The notes beneath the pieces were generated by a model. The model saw nothing but the letters and a program-made list of their open reading frames with translations. It made no database searches and had not been told where the DNA came from. Shown one piece after another: positions 34,385 to 47,712 of a stretch of 64,000 nucleotides of DNA (position 1 is its first letter; the number at the start of each line of letters is the position of its first letter). The position numbers and the translations under genes are program-made. Source of the stretch: Carallia brachiata (taxonomy: Eukaryota; Streptophyta; Magnoliopsida; Malpighiales; Rhizophoraceae); the NCBI GenBank assembly GCA_021464245.1, contig JADCRB010000002.1, forward strand, positions 2,967,073 through 3,031,072. Reading direction: 5' to 3'.

Positions 34385-37300
34385 ATGAAGTTGAAGGCAA
34401 ACAAAGCCTGCGATCTTAGCCCTATTTCTGTCTTTCCTCCTCAGCAATCCAGGTTCCGTTTAATCTTGATATTCCATCTGTTTGTTTCCCTAGAAAAATG
34501 GTAGGAAACCTAAAGAAAGTGACATATTTTGGTTGAAGCTTTCTAGATTTTGAGAAGTTGAAGCTTTCTAGATTTTGAGAAATTGAAGCAGCATAAACGG
34601 CACATTCTTCAGTTTTAATTTTCAAAATTCCTTCCTCTTTCTTCTCAGCATCCAAACTAAAAGAAGTTAGCGTCTGGTTTCAATCTCAGTTCGAGAATTT
34701 GCTTGTACTGAACATAATTTGGAGGAGATCGGATGTTACTGTTTTAGTTTCAAAATTTTCTCTCAGTTTTTCTTAGCATCCAAACAGCAGAAAATTAGCC
34801 TTTAATTTCTCAGCTCAATATTATACCAGTTTTGGAATCAGTGAGATCCGTTTGTCTTCTTTCATTACTATTTAGGTTTTATATGCGTACTCGTGAACCA
34901 AACAGGCCTTTGATCAAATCCTCGATAATATACTGGAGAATATGCACAGGATATCGTTTCTTTTTCTAGATTTGGTCTCTTTTTATTCACTTGTGTCATA
35001 ATTCATTTTTTTTTTTTTTTATGAAGGAGATTGAGTGCTGTAACAAGTGGAGCACAAGCGTCACAGCATCGATCACAACCTTCGCAGCAATCCCTTTCGC
35101 AGCGGCTGTCATCTCAGCATGACATGTTTTCTCAGCGGTCTCAGACATCTCTTGATGAAGCTCTGACAAATGATCAGGTTGAATCTTTTTCGTGCTCTTG
35201 ATTTTCTGATGTTTACATAGTAAACTGATAAATGAATAAAGTGATTTGAGTTGGATTTTTTTTTTAAGTGTGGCTATATCTGTTTTCTGGATAAAAGAAA
35301 CTCAACTGGACCTTAGTTTAAAAAGCTAAATCTGCATCAGTTTCAATGAAGTTGAGATCCTTTCGCAAAAATGCAAAGAATATAGTTGAGAGTAATCTGT
35401 TAGTGGCTTCATTGTCATATATATGTATAAGCGTCAAAGTATTCAAAGGAAATATATAGTGTGCCTGAATTGAATCAAAGATTCCTGGGCATTGAAGCAG
35501 TGAATTAAAAAAGCACAGTAAGTTTAGGTCTTCTGGGTATTTCTTTTTTTTTTTTTTCTTTTCATTTCTGTTACCGTTCTGTTTCAAAAGTTAGGAACAT
35601 TTATTCTATCAGTGACCATTGATTGGCACCTAAATTTGCCTTGATTTTCTCTTTCCAGGTAGCTATGGAAACTATTAGTTCCAAGGATCTAGCTTCTCCA
35701 GCTACTGCTATTTCTTCCTCTTCTTTTCTGCTTTTGCTTCTTGAGCTCATTCTATCTTTTATTTTTGGAGGGAACTCATCAAAGTACATGTGTACATTTT
35801 TGGAAATCCCTTTTTAACACCAGTGCGTATCTGCTTTGTCAAACTTTCAAAGTAAACTTGCGTGACGCATTTGCCCTTGGACTGCTATGAAGCTGACCAT
35901 CGTCTTCATTCCTTTGCTCTTTCCACTGTTTTTGTTAAACTATTGCTCACAGAAATTTAGTTCTCAACAGCGAGAAAACCCCGTGAAGAAGACTTCTTGC
36001 TTGCCTCCAATTGGCCATACACGTGAAGAAAGTCAAATGCCAGTCTCAAGATCTTCCTCTAGTCTAATTTGTAATTGGAATTCTGCTCCATTTCAGGACC
36101 ATAGAGGTAAATTTTCATTATGTAAGTGAAGTAAAGAAGTAATGTACTAGAAAAGCATAGTGATGCAAGTCTCTGCATTCTGACAAAGGTCAGCAGATCA
36201 AATAAGGCCGCCTTTAATTCTGCTGGAACCATTTTTGCATGGCATAATGATTTCTTCGCTCGCTTGAGCAGGTCGGATTAATGAAGAACTGGACCGCCGT
36301 ATTGGAATGATAGAAACTTCATCAATCAAGATTGGAATGATCTTAGATTCTGTTCAGCACGATATCATGCGCGTAAACAAAGGAACAAAAGAAGTATCAC
36401 AGGACAGTAAGTGATCAGAATCCCAAGTGCAGTGATTAGTATGTGCTTCATGGAGAAAGCGGATAATTCTATGGCCATTTTTCGTGATTTTATTTTGGCA
36501 AAAAGCCTTAAAAATATTATACTTTTTCTGGCAGGAAAACAGTGTATTGATTTTATGGATGTCAAGTTGACTTAAGTTCTGCAATTTATAATCTCTCTGC
36601 TATTATTTTAAATGCTAATAATCAATTTGTGTGCTTTTCTTCTATACTTTCCAGCTGCCTTTCGGCAGGAAATGATACTGTGGGAATTATCAATAATGAA
36701 CTGTGCATGTATCAGTAGCGCATGCAATGTGAGAATTTGCAGTAGTTTACTTTGCTAACTGTTCTCTTTTCTTCTTGATGTACTTGCAGTGGAAGGCACG
36801 GGGCAGAAGCTGATTGTTCTTGACAGCTCACTGCAGCTAATGGTAACATCAATCAATTTGGGTTCTTATTACTTTTGACATGGCTTTCCTAGGTGTTGAA
36901 GTGTCAATGAATGTGAAATTAAAAACACGTCTGAGCCATTGTAAACCAGAAGAAGGGACAAGAAGAGGTCAAATTGGGTCTTGATGGGAGCTTGAAATCG
37001 CTGTTGGAACAACTGAGCAAAGATGCATATCAAGATAAATTGCAGCAGATTTTCTTGGTGCTTTCTGCCCTACCAGAGCAAATGGAAGCGTCTCTACTGA
37101 AATTACAAAGTAAACTCCAAACAACTTTCACCAAAGAAATGCAGGCATGTATATTTTTTAATCAGATTCTTTTCACTATTTACATTAATAGAATGCTAGT
37201 TCAGCTGTTTGCTACATTCCATTTTCAAGAACTTTATTTAGTCCTGCCAAGTTTGAACATTCATCCTTCTTATTATGATGCCCTGCCATACTCAATTTTC

Positions 37301-38859
37301 TGATTATTGACACCATTCCGTGCTTATCATTTGCCATCCATAGGAAATGGCTTACACCCTGAAGGCCTCTATTCAGAAGAGTCCATCAATTATTATGCTT
37401 TCTCCCGAGGTATTTCCCAAGCAAAAGAAACTGCACTTTTCTCAAGCTGTTAAAACTTTGCCCAAAGAGTGTGAGGAGACCTTTATCCCCATAAATTTGC
37501 AGGTTACTGGCTGTTGTGCTGCTCCACAGAGAAAGAAAGAGCGCCCTAAGAAGTATGCATAAAGTAGTCTTGTTTGTTCATTTATTCATTAGCTAGACTA
37601 GACAGGCTTTAGTCCACTGTCATACTGCTTTAGATGAGTAAATTCTGTGAAAGTCCCATTTCTGGCTCATGGGACTGTTGTCCTCTTGCTTCGTAATATT
37701 TTTCTGTTCCAAATATGAAGTATGGAGAGAATCAGAAGAATGGGAATTTATGTTATGGGAAAATGCACGTGGAAATACATTGTATAGATAAATCAAGGTG
37801 ACATTAATGTTAAATAAGGTTGAGCACTTAGCTTTGGTATCTGCATCTGTGGAATTCCTTGTGACAATTACGTGTCTGACAAGGAGAAATTTTTATTACT
37901 TTCTTTCAATTCTAGTCCAGCTATGCCTGCACAGGTTTCTGGACTGGCAACTGTTGTTCCAAAAGTTGATATGCGAGGTTGGAATTCCGAAATGATGAAA
38001 AAATCCATAAAGGTTGAGCAATCTACATCCCCACAAAAGGAATTGCTCAAGGAGCAGAAACCCAAACGAGTATCTTTGGTTAGACAGGTAGTCCTTACTT
38101 GTGGGCGTGTGGATTCATGCGCCTCTTCTGTTTGTGTCTTCCTTTATGTTTGAGTCAAGAACCACACAATTTCTGGTTGAAATGTTGTGTTTGTTAATGC
38201 TTCCCAACAATTGTTAAAACTTCTGGATGACGTTACATGTCTTTGAAACACTTGCTCAAGAAAGTTGACCTTCTATTAAGTTTTTCATGGCCTGTTTGAC
38301 CACTGAGGACAGGAAGGACAAGGCAAAATTGCCGTTGAGTCGGATGATGACATTGATGGAAGCTTTTCTTGCCAGATCAAAGAGAAGGAAACAGGTACTT
38401 ATGCAAGCATCTGTATGGGATATTATTGCTTATGAGTGCATGAGTCTGATACGCATTCAAAAAATATTCCTGGGGAGGTACATAACATGGTGCCATACTG
38501 TCAAAAATGGTCCAATGTGATTATGCATTTAGTTTACACTCTTGCCAGCATTCTGCCTATGGAGACATAAAGATACAAAATTTTTTAATTCTGGACGGAT
38601 TTTATGCAAGAAAACATTGATTCGTCTGCTATTTGAATGGATCATAGAGGCTTTTACGCATATGAGACTTGTTTTTCTTATGCTTTAATTGTTATTTCCA
38701 TTATTCTGGTTGCCATCATTGCCTCTGACTCTTAACTGTCTCCTTTTATTAGGCATTCAAAGATGTATGATCGAAAATGTAAAGGAAGTAACAGATGAAA
38801 TATTGAGAAAAGCAAGGAGGAGTAAGAGAAAATATTGTAACCCAATAATTATTAATTGA
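34385..38859 (+). CDS. PRD3: PRD3/PAIR1-like meiotic recombination initiation protein
   Basis: Ten exons with consistent phases: 34385-34452, 35030-35177, 35953-36106, 36272-36406, 36790-36842, 36950-37144, 37344-37552, 37916-38087, 38313-38394, 38753-38859, giving 440 residues (the Arabidopsis protein is about 450). Hallmarks of PRD3 are the N-terminus MKLKANKACDLSPISVFPP, a Gln/Ser-rich segment (QASQHRSQPSQQS), SCLPPI-HTREESQ, RRIGMIET...MILDSVQHDIM, a predicted coiled-coil middle, ESDDDIDGSFSC, and the C-terminus RKARRSKRKYCNPIIIN. PRD3 (rice PAIR1) is a nuclear protein required with SPO11 for meiotic double-strand breaks. All introns are GT-AG except intron 6, which appears to start GC (37145-37146); the GT four bases further on would create a stop. 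Every conserved block is intact, so the gene is probably functional. Confidence 0.93.
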
Positions 38860-40811
38860 AGGTACTCCTTGTCAACTGTATTTGCTATTTTGCTCTACTT
38901 TCCAACTTGAAGATTGTTAAGATCTTGTTTCGCTGTTGCATTACTAGACTTATACTTTAGTATTGGAATCGAACAGCTAAACTGAAACTCTCCAGTTGCC
39001 TGACAGACATTTATGTTCATCTATGCTGCGTGACAGTGAATCCCACTTGGGAAGAGTTATATAGTTAAATTTCTACTATGATTACATAAGTGTCAAACCA
39101 ATAGGTGCTTTGTGCTTTTCTTTGTAGATCATCATTGTCCTGTAGTGTCAGATCTCAGAGGCTTTTCAAGGAGTTCTTGTCGAAGGCCTTAATCTTTTAG
39201 GTTTCCAAAATTAGCTGCATAGCATTTTCCACGCCCAAAGTTTTTAATAGTCTTTCTCCTTTGGAAATTAGGCATCCAAACTTAGTTTGTATGTGCAGAG
39301 CATAGTTGTGTTTGGTTCAAGAAAGTTGTGAGAGATTTAACCATTTAAAAAAGTAAGGGTAAGATGTGAGAGAAGAGGGGCTTCTATGCGGCCCTTCTCT
39401 GTTGTTTGGTATTAATTGCAAAATCTAAATTTTCACGTCTCATTTTATGAACGAATATGCAAAGAGTATGGTCTGATTTGGGGCGGACAGCAGGCAGAGG
39501 AACACATTTTCTTGGTTGAAAAAACATGGTGCCCATGGATTACAGAGAGGTGGTTACACATTTACACTGCTACACAGGGCAAGATTAGACCCACATGGAC
39601 AGAGTGAGTTTGGGGAAGTGGGCTCCCCATCCCACCTATGATGATAATCATACATTGGTGTGGTCTCAAATGAGCTTGGGTGAAAGAAAATCTTGCCTTG
39701 TGGTCGCTCACTGAGTTTTGATCTCCCGGCTAGGTGACTGGATGGATTCTTCTTGTGTTTAAAATAAAATGACTTGTATATTACAGATAATTAGAGTTAT
39801 GCAATTTGAAATTAGATGAATAATGCTCTCAATGGGGAACGAAAGTAAGTTCATTTAAATTTTGGATATTTCTTAAATCATTGACTTTTTTTTCCTTAAA
39901 GAACTTTTCATTAGATGAAATATTTTTTCTTAGATTTTCATACAGTAATGTCTCATCTTATTGTAGCTTTCAACTAGAACTAACCCCCTTCCGGAAACAG
40001 TTCCCGTTAAATTGTAATTTCACCGTTGCAGAACCACCACTCTTCTTTTGCAAATGAGCTCATCCTCGGAAATTACTGGTTCTATCTCACATGGACACGT
40101 ATGAGCACCAAATTGATTCGCCAAACTACCAACGTGAAGCCAAATTTGAAATTGTTACGTCTTCCTGTGAAGACGAATTGCCAAAAAAAAAAAAAAGAAA
40201 GAAAGATATACATGGAACGAAAACAAAAGGAAAGAGCTGACAGAGAGTCAAAGATAACGGGATCGACACTATATGTTGCTCCGTTGCTCTGAATTAGCTT
40301 CTTTAGGCCACTGGCCACAAAGACTAATAGTTGAAGTTTTTAATTTTTAGTTTAGAATTTGATTCTGATTCTTACACCGAAAAAAAGAAAAAAAAAAAAA
40401 AAAAGGCCTCTTTAGATCATCCAACAATGCGTTGCAGGATTTTGACGTCTCCTTTGGCGTGCTCTAGATCACCGTACTACATCGGATGCTGCCTAACCGG
40501 AATCCAGAGCGTGCCTTCCTTATTCCGTAACCCGTCATCATCACCATAGACAAAGTAAAAAAAAAAAAAGGGTGAAAGGATAAAGTGATTTGGGCCCTCA
40601 ACGCACCAGGCTGCTAATACGGCAGTTCTTTGATGCGCCTTTTCCACTCTAAAGGCAGCATCATTGAATGTTCTGGTAGGAGATTTTCCAAGGGGCGGCC
40701 CACTTTCCCAGCCTAAATTGAGCAGAATATGCTGCGCGGTCAATTTTATGCGCTCCAATATAGATTCAGAAGATAATGATTTAATTAGTAATTTAGTGTG
40801 TTTTTTTTAAA
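38860..40811. other. PRD3 3' region and intergenic sequence
   Basis: The first few hundred bases are probably PRD3 3'UTR. Around 39300-39420 GTGTTTGGTTC and TGTTGTTTGGTA flank a GA-rich palindromic patch, suggesting a small MITE. At about 40600-40760 a GC-richer patch carries a 93-codon minus-strand frame with no recognised family. Confidence 0.4.
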
Positions 40812-40977
40812 TTAGTCTGAGTTTATATCCTTGGACACATGTCTCGTAATAAACGGAAATTTATGTCGAGTATACAGTGTTTGATTTAAAACTTGTTAAT
40901 ACTGAAGTCGGTTGTAAGAAGGTTTACTCAATCCAACAATACTTAGATGGTAAATTTACCTAATGGAATAGTTAAAT
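40812..40977 (+). repeat. SINE-like dispersed repeat, copy C (partial)
   Basis: Shares with copy A the series GTCTCGTAATAAACGGAAATT / TTATGTCGA, CTTGTTAATACTGAAG, GGTTTACTCAATCC and a terminal ATAGTTAAAT. The 5' part is weaker than in copies A and B. Confidence 0.45.
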
Positions 40978-42183
40978 AAGAATAAATGTCTAACAATAGA
41001 AATAATCGAACTTATCTTATAGGTATTATGACTAATATACTTACGAACACTTTTTTTTGTTGGTATTCAAAAAAAATAAATATAGATTCACATGTTGCAT
41101 TTTCTTGACTTTGATTCTATATTTTTAGTTTTTGATGTATAATTTTAAATAACTAGGATTGCAACTACAAATGTCCATCTATAGATCATAATAGCAGAAT
41201 GTAAACTAATTTTTATGAGTGATAAATTTACGTATCAATGTAATGAAGTTATTGGAGTCAAGATAATGCCATGAATATTGTTCACTTCATGCATTCCTTG
41301 CTGTAAACCGAATGATTAATTTTGTGGACTGTGGCGTATGCATTGGGCAAGTCCTTTGTCCAACTCCCCAAAGGATGAGAGTAATATTCTCTGACTAGGA
41401 ATTAACAGATGAGAAATCTTTGACATTACTTATCTTCCAATGACATTATGATAATGACGCCGCGGGTGACTACCTAGCAAAGGTAAAGCACTAAGCAATT
41501 AGTCTTATTATCGCATCATTTGCTTCTGGTTTGGTTGATATGCTTATCTTGACTTTTAAGGAAACGTAATACATCAAAGTTGATAAATTAGCTGCAGAAG
41601 GACGTCTCTGTAGCTTATGATTTAGGCCCCTTTTCTCCCAATAATTTTGAGATTATTTCTAAGAGAAGAAAAACTATTACAAATATTATCCACCCTATCG
41701 CATTTAGAGGTGCCAAACTTTGATTGGACTGACAAGCCAATCCAACACCCCTCTAATAATCCGGCCCAAAAATGATTTGATTTTAAAATTACTTGAATCC
41801 GAAATACCTAAAAATTTAGCAAATCTGATCCAATTTACTTACAACTCTCGCCGCCTAACTATTTTTTAAGAGAAAAAAATAATAAAATAAAATATTGTAG
41901 TATTGAATTATTAGTTTCATGTAAGATAAATACAGTTTCTACTATAAATTTAATGAACATTCATTTAGAAAAACAAAATAAAGTTTACTATTTCATATTT
42001 TTATATTTTAGTTATTATTTATTCATGTACACGAGTATATATATACATCACACATGTATACTACTTTATTTTATATATTGTATAAATATATATTAAATTT
42101 AATTTACATAATCTTTTATTTCTTATGTACAATAAATGATAAATTTTTATTTTTTATATTTATAATATTTTCAAATTCTATGC

Positions 42184-42190
<7 letters not shown>

Positions 42191-42223
<33 letters not shown>

Positions 42224-42253
42224 ATATATATATGTATGTATGTATGTATGTAA
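42191..42253. repeat. Compound TG / ATGT microsatellite
   Basis: Fifteen TG units (42191-42220), a short TACATATA bridge and then about six TATG units. Explains the apparent Val-Cys and Thr-His frames on the two strands. Confidence 0.9.
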
Positions 42254-42638
42254 GTATGCTGCAAATTATTTTTTTTAAAATTAAAATTTGAAAATTGCAT
42301 ATATACTTGAGACCAAACCAGATTAATAAAATAAAAATTAATATAAAAGTAAAATATTATATACTTCTGATACAAAGTAATATATAAAAATAAATAATAA
42401 TATTTTCACATACTCTAATATATAATAAAATATAAATAAGAAAAAATTAAAAAAAATAAATGTCAACTAATAACTTGCCAACTTGGAGGTTGATTTAAAT
42501 TTGAACAACCAAACTAAAAAACTGAAATATAACTTAACCGAAAAGAGACCCAATTAAAAATAATTTCAATTCAAAGTGATGTGACTCAACAATATGTTTT
42601 GATATCTCTATCCACATTTTAAAATATCTTTTCTACAA

Positions 42639-42642
<4 letters not shown>

Positions 42643-42670
<28 letters not shown>
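42643..42670. repeat. TA microsatellite
   Basis: Perfect TA dinucleotide run. Confidence 0.9.
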
Positions 42671-42675
<5 letters not shown>

Positions 42676-45385
42676 CTTTTTCAAATATAAAATACAGCAT
42701 CAATTTTTCCGACTTATGATAATTATTTCCTCCAGATCAAAGTATACGTTACTCCTCCATTATTTTACCATTCCTTTTTGGTATGTACAATGTAACAACT
42801 CGTAAAGCTTCCACTTTCTTTTTCGAAATAGTGGGACATCGTTGGGTCATCGATTGTTGGAAAAAAAAAAGGACAAAAAATGAAAGGAACGTGGGAATTA
42901 TTGCTATGAGACCGTAGGTATCCAAAGAGGCAGCATCCATTGCTTGATGAGATTTTTAAAGTGGAAAAAGCCAAAATCCCGATACGAGAGAAGATTAGTC
43001 GGACCCACTTTCTTTGTTAAAGTTGTACTTATGACTTATTACTTAGCATAGCGGTCAAATAAATGATCCCCGTCACTGTCTTAACAAAGGCACCAAGATG
43101 GCAGAAAAGTGGAATAGCTAAAGTGGAATAGCTACTGCTCATCTAGTCGATAAACATCAGCTACCCTACTTGAACTAAAGTACAAATCAGTAGCGGATTA
43201 GTTGTTTGTTTATTGCATTTTTAATAACGTTTCGCCGGCCTGACAAATTAGTTAATAGAACGTCCATCACCTCATTTGATGTCAACTTAGTTAATATAAT
43301 GCAATGACCTAAGCTGACATTTTAGTCTCAACTAACTATATATAAATGCGCTGCTACAAAATTCGGCAAAACCTTTACCTAAATTACACTAACCTTTTGG
43401 TCAAAAAAAAAAAAATTACACTAACCTGTTTACAACTATGGAATTTGATCTCCAAACAAAGACGTACGTGGTCATTTTCCAAGTGATTTGGTGAAAACAT
43501 TTGTCTGTGACGTATATGAACTTCTACAGCAGTTATGAGGGCGTGAAAATAGTCACACCACGTATTCATTTGTAGATGGGAAAAGCCGGTGGAGTCTAAT
43601 TTCAATCATAAAATCATAGACACGCCGGTCTGGTTCCAATTTTTTTTTTCTTTTTTAACCCTTCTAGGTTAGAGCAAAATCAATGTGTCATTTTTTAGTG
43701 TGTACTTTGGGCATAAAGGAGATTGTGTGGTTTATCCGATATTTTTGGCATTGAGTTTTTTTTTTTTATAAAAGAAGTTGAATCTTTTATTTTCCTTTCT
43801 AAACTGAATAAGAGATATTAAATCATAATATTAATAGATAATTTCTCACTCGATTATAAAGATAATTACTACATTTTTATAATCTCTCTCTCTCTCTGTT
43901 TTTTTTTATTGATCAACAAAATATGAGACCCCACTAACTCCTTTGACAATGCTGAATATCTTTGGGGGCAAGCAATAGGGAAAATATCTCATGCACAAAA
44001 AAAAAAAAAAGGAAAACATAAACACCCACACAGACTTTTTGCCTCTTTACTCTTATTATGTTGGCTAAATGGAAATAATGAGATTAGACAGGGAAAATCA
44101 TATTATTAACAGAATTCAATCTGTAACTGTCCTTGTTACGTGCTTGCATAAAAACTGTGCATTATGTGTAATTACTTACATATTGTTGGAAATAGATTTT
44201 CATAGTAGTGGTCCCCTATGGTATTTCAGATACTTGTTCCGTTTAAAACAAACCATTACCAATGGCTCCACCAGATTCCACATCTTGGGCTTTGCAGCTT
44301 AACAGCAAATGAAAATTAGTATCTTATTATTAGGACTTTTAACTCCCAAACTAGTCTTGTTTTTCGAGGAACTAGAAGCTGAATTATACACGGCATCACC
44401 TTTTTTTTTTTATAAAAATGTCTATCAAATTATAAATTACACAATAAAAATAATTTTTCGTATTATCATAAATCTTATATCTCATTCTCGTAATAGTATT
44501 AGAACAAGACCAAAGTATAAGTTAGACACACAAAAAATTACCTTAATTTCAAGTGTTCTTTTTCCTTTTTCATCTCATCTTTTATCTGACCATAAAATAT
44601 CTGTATCTATCCAAAACATATGTATCTCGACACATATGAGACGCAAGTATTTATTATATTATTATGACTGTAATGTATATTTATAATATTTATCTTTATT
44701 GTCTATGAATAGATTAAATATATACAATTAACAATTATAACAATACAATGTGTGAATTTCCGTCTTGATACTCATCCAAATTATCACCTCTGTATAGGTT
44801 TTTGTTTTTGATATAATAACGTGGTGAGGATGTGTTGAAACACTATTAATTAGAAGGGGAATGGTAGCGGCTGTTGTTTCGTATGGACCTGTAATGGAGT
44901 CATGATATAGTTGGTAATAAGTAGACCCGACTGATTTCATAAGGTAAGGTGGCCAACTGAACTACATTAAGTCCGAACTGCTCCTCCCATGTGCATATGG
45001 ACGAGCTTTGGCTACTTAATTTTTTTTGCTTTTGTCTCTGTGTCTTTCTTGTCATTCTTTTTCCCTCCCGCGGAGTCCTGTCCCATCCCTGTAAATTTTT
45101 GCGTTTGGCCTGAGAAATTCTGCAAAAGAAACGGAAACCCATGCATGTTGAATTTTGAGATTTAAAAGCTGCTGCAGCAGATAGGCACTGAATCAAATAC
45201 TCAATTTTCTGGCTACATTTTATAAATCCGTCCCAGCTGGTATTGCATGGCGAGTATGCTTTTTCTTTGTGGTGACTGCAGACACCTTTGTTAATTTGGT
45301 ATGCGTAAGCGATCCATTGTACCTCCCAAAAACCTATATATATATAAAGACATTTGTTTTGGTAAAATTGCAATTCCAGAGTAAT

Positions 45386-45545
45386 TAAGAAAATTTTTAA
45401 TTTAACTCATATTTTTTGTGAGTATAAATTATTCATGGTCTTACTCTATACATTGAGTCAGATTTACTTAAAATAAAAAATAAAAAATAAATTTGTATAG
45501 TATTAGATCATAAATGAGTTTATTAATTAAAAAAATTAACAAATT
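45386..45545 (+). repeat. AT-rich dispersed repeat, copy
   Basis: Aligns with 23255-23440 (TTTTTAATTTAACTCATATT, then TTATTCATGG and AAATAAAAAATAAATT) in the same orientation. Confidence 0.45.
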
Positions 45546-47660
45546 AACAAACACTATTTAATTTTCACACATGTGAGTTATAATTCGTATGTACCAAAAA
45601 AAAAACTTAAAATAACCATTTAGTAGTAAATTTTCTAGTTTTGTTTTCAGAAAGCTAATGATAAAGCACTTGGGATGAGAGAACAATCCTCTTTGCACGG
45701 TAAAATGCTTATTAGGGGTTTTGTTGAACCAAAACAATAACAATGCAACAAATGTTACATTATTAATAATAATGTAACAACATATACTATTTTGTACATA
45801 GATGGTTATAATCATTTATGGCAGCTATAAATGGAAAAAGGTACAAAACTCGAATTTGTCTTGAATTGTTGTCTGAATAAAATGAGATGACAGTTTTTTA
45901 AAATTTTTATGATACTTTTTATAACAAAAAAAAGAAGCATATCTCATTGTTTTGTTTTTGTTGCAAAAAATTTAACTATAATTTCAAAAAATTGTCCTCT
46001 CGTTTCATTTAAGCAACAATTCGAGCAAGGCAAATTCAAGTTCCCTACCCATGCCGGCTATAAATTAGTATAAGCTGCATTTTTTTTTTATTCATGGCTC
46101 CATAGATAATTTGATAAGCCAATGATTTTTTTTTTTTCCATGTTTCAGAATACGGTTAACTACTATATTAACTAAATTGATTACAATAAACTTGATCGGA
46201 TTTTACAGTTTTTTCTTATGCAGTATCTCGACGTGATATGAGCATCCAAGGAGTCCTAAAGGATCCGTTGTCCTTTTATTCCCTTTAAAAGTGCTAATAA
46301 AATCATTTATTTTTGGTGAATTTTTGATCAATGGAGGAACAATATCACTTTTTTTTTTTTGGACATAATATCACTATTTTTGTTCAATAATAAGATGCTA
46401 AAGTGCATGATACTAGCAAAACATCGCGTGTTTACTGTTTTACTCAAATGTGTAACAATGTAAATCAACCATAAAATTTCTCGCCATTTAAATGTAGGTG
46501 GCAATCATTTCATCGTCTCATTAGGATTGGATTCATCTCTTAAACTTATTCTTACCACTAATATTTTTTGTTTGGAAAACACAACAAAAGAGAATAAGGA
46601 AAGAAAATGTGCATGGAACTTAATTTAGAGTATCATTATATGGCTTCAGATAAGTAGTAATAAGTAATTACATTGTCTTATACAGTTTATCAATTTTTTT
46701 AACATGAATTTTATCATTTAATGACTTATCTCACTTTATAATTATTTTAAAATTATTTAAGTGAATTTATCAAATTTTTTCGTTAAATTTAATAATTCTG
46801 GTTGGGCGCGAAACAAAGCATTAAATGGGATAAGTCATATTTTACTCCTAAACTTTTGTAGATTTTTCTAATCTAAAGCCGAAAGGTTTAGGATTAAAAA
46901 ATGTTTATCTCAAGTGTAAACTTCTTCGCAATATGATTTACAAAACTTTATTCATTAGTTTAAACTCCCTGTTTCCGAAGACAATATTATTGGAAATCAT
47001 TGTCCGATATATTCAATTGATTTTTGCTGTAAGTCTGTTAAAATGCGGTGTTTGCTATTTGTGCAGTTTAATTCGATTGATTTCAGTCCAGTAAATACTC
47101 TCGAAAGAGAATTTTGTCAAAATAAGATTCAAGTCCAGTTAGTTAATGGTCATCTGAATCATGTCAATTGTAAGTCAGTAGTGTTATTCCTTATTTCTGC
47201 ATCGTGTAAGTTCTTCTGATGCTTTCGCGTTAAACTTATGTACGAATTCACGTTCATATAATGCAATCATTTATTTCGGTCAAAAGAAACAATATTGTTT
47301 TTATATGTTTAGAAACTAAAATGGTACAAAAGAATGGTTAGCTAATTTATTGGATCCGGACGGCAATTTTGGTGTACTGTCCAGGATAATCAAGATTAAC
47401 AAAATAATTTCGAAGGACTATTCTTTGTTTGATTCTTTGTTCCTTCCCAACTCTTTTACAATTTGTTTAAAGTAGATAGTAGTAGTTGTTCGGTGAGAAA
47501 AAACCAGGTTCAGGTGTACCACATAGGTGCACACAACTTTTGAGTCCAACCAAACCGTTACAAATTACAATGCGTTCAATTGACAAACTTCTCTTCGTAT
47601 CTACTCAGATTTACGACTTCGCCATGACCCTTTTTCTCAACTCTCTTACTTTGTTGTATT
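45546..47660. other. Intergenic sequence upstream of the TRM gene
   Basis: No gene, RNA or mobile element with definable ends was found. Confidence 0.45.
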
Positions 47661-47712
47661 CTCACTCTCTCTCTCTCTCGCTGTTTTTTTCCCCTCTCTC
47701 CGTGTCTCTCTC
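47661..47712 (+). promoter_or_regulatory. CT-rich tract, likely promoter/5' leader of the TRM gene
   Basis: CT repeats of this kind are usual in plant core promoters and 5' leaders. The transcription start and the first leader exon could not be fixed, but the leader must reach past an intron that ends at 49728. Confidence 0.4.

Larger units (their letters stand above)
40978..45385. other. AT-rich intergenic sequence
   Basis: No gene could be supported. A 157-codon minus-strand frame (44900-45373) shows no motif or splice context and is most likely chance. Short GA runs occur near 43890. Confidence 0.45.

Noticed and set aside
44900..45373. Minus-strand open frame of 157 codons
   Set aside because: No motif, no plausible splice partners, and AT-rich intergenic surroundings.
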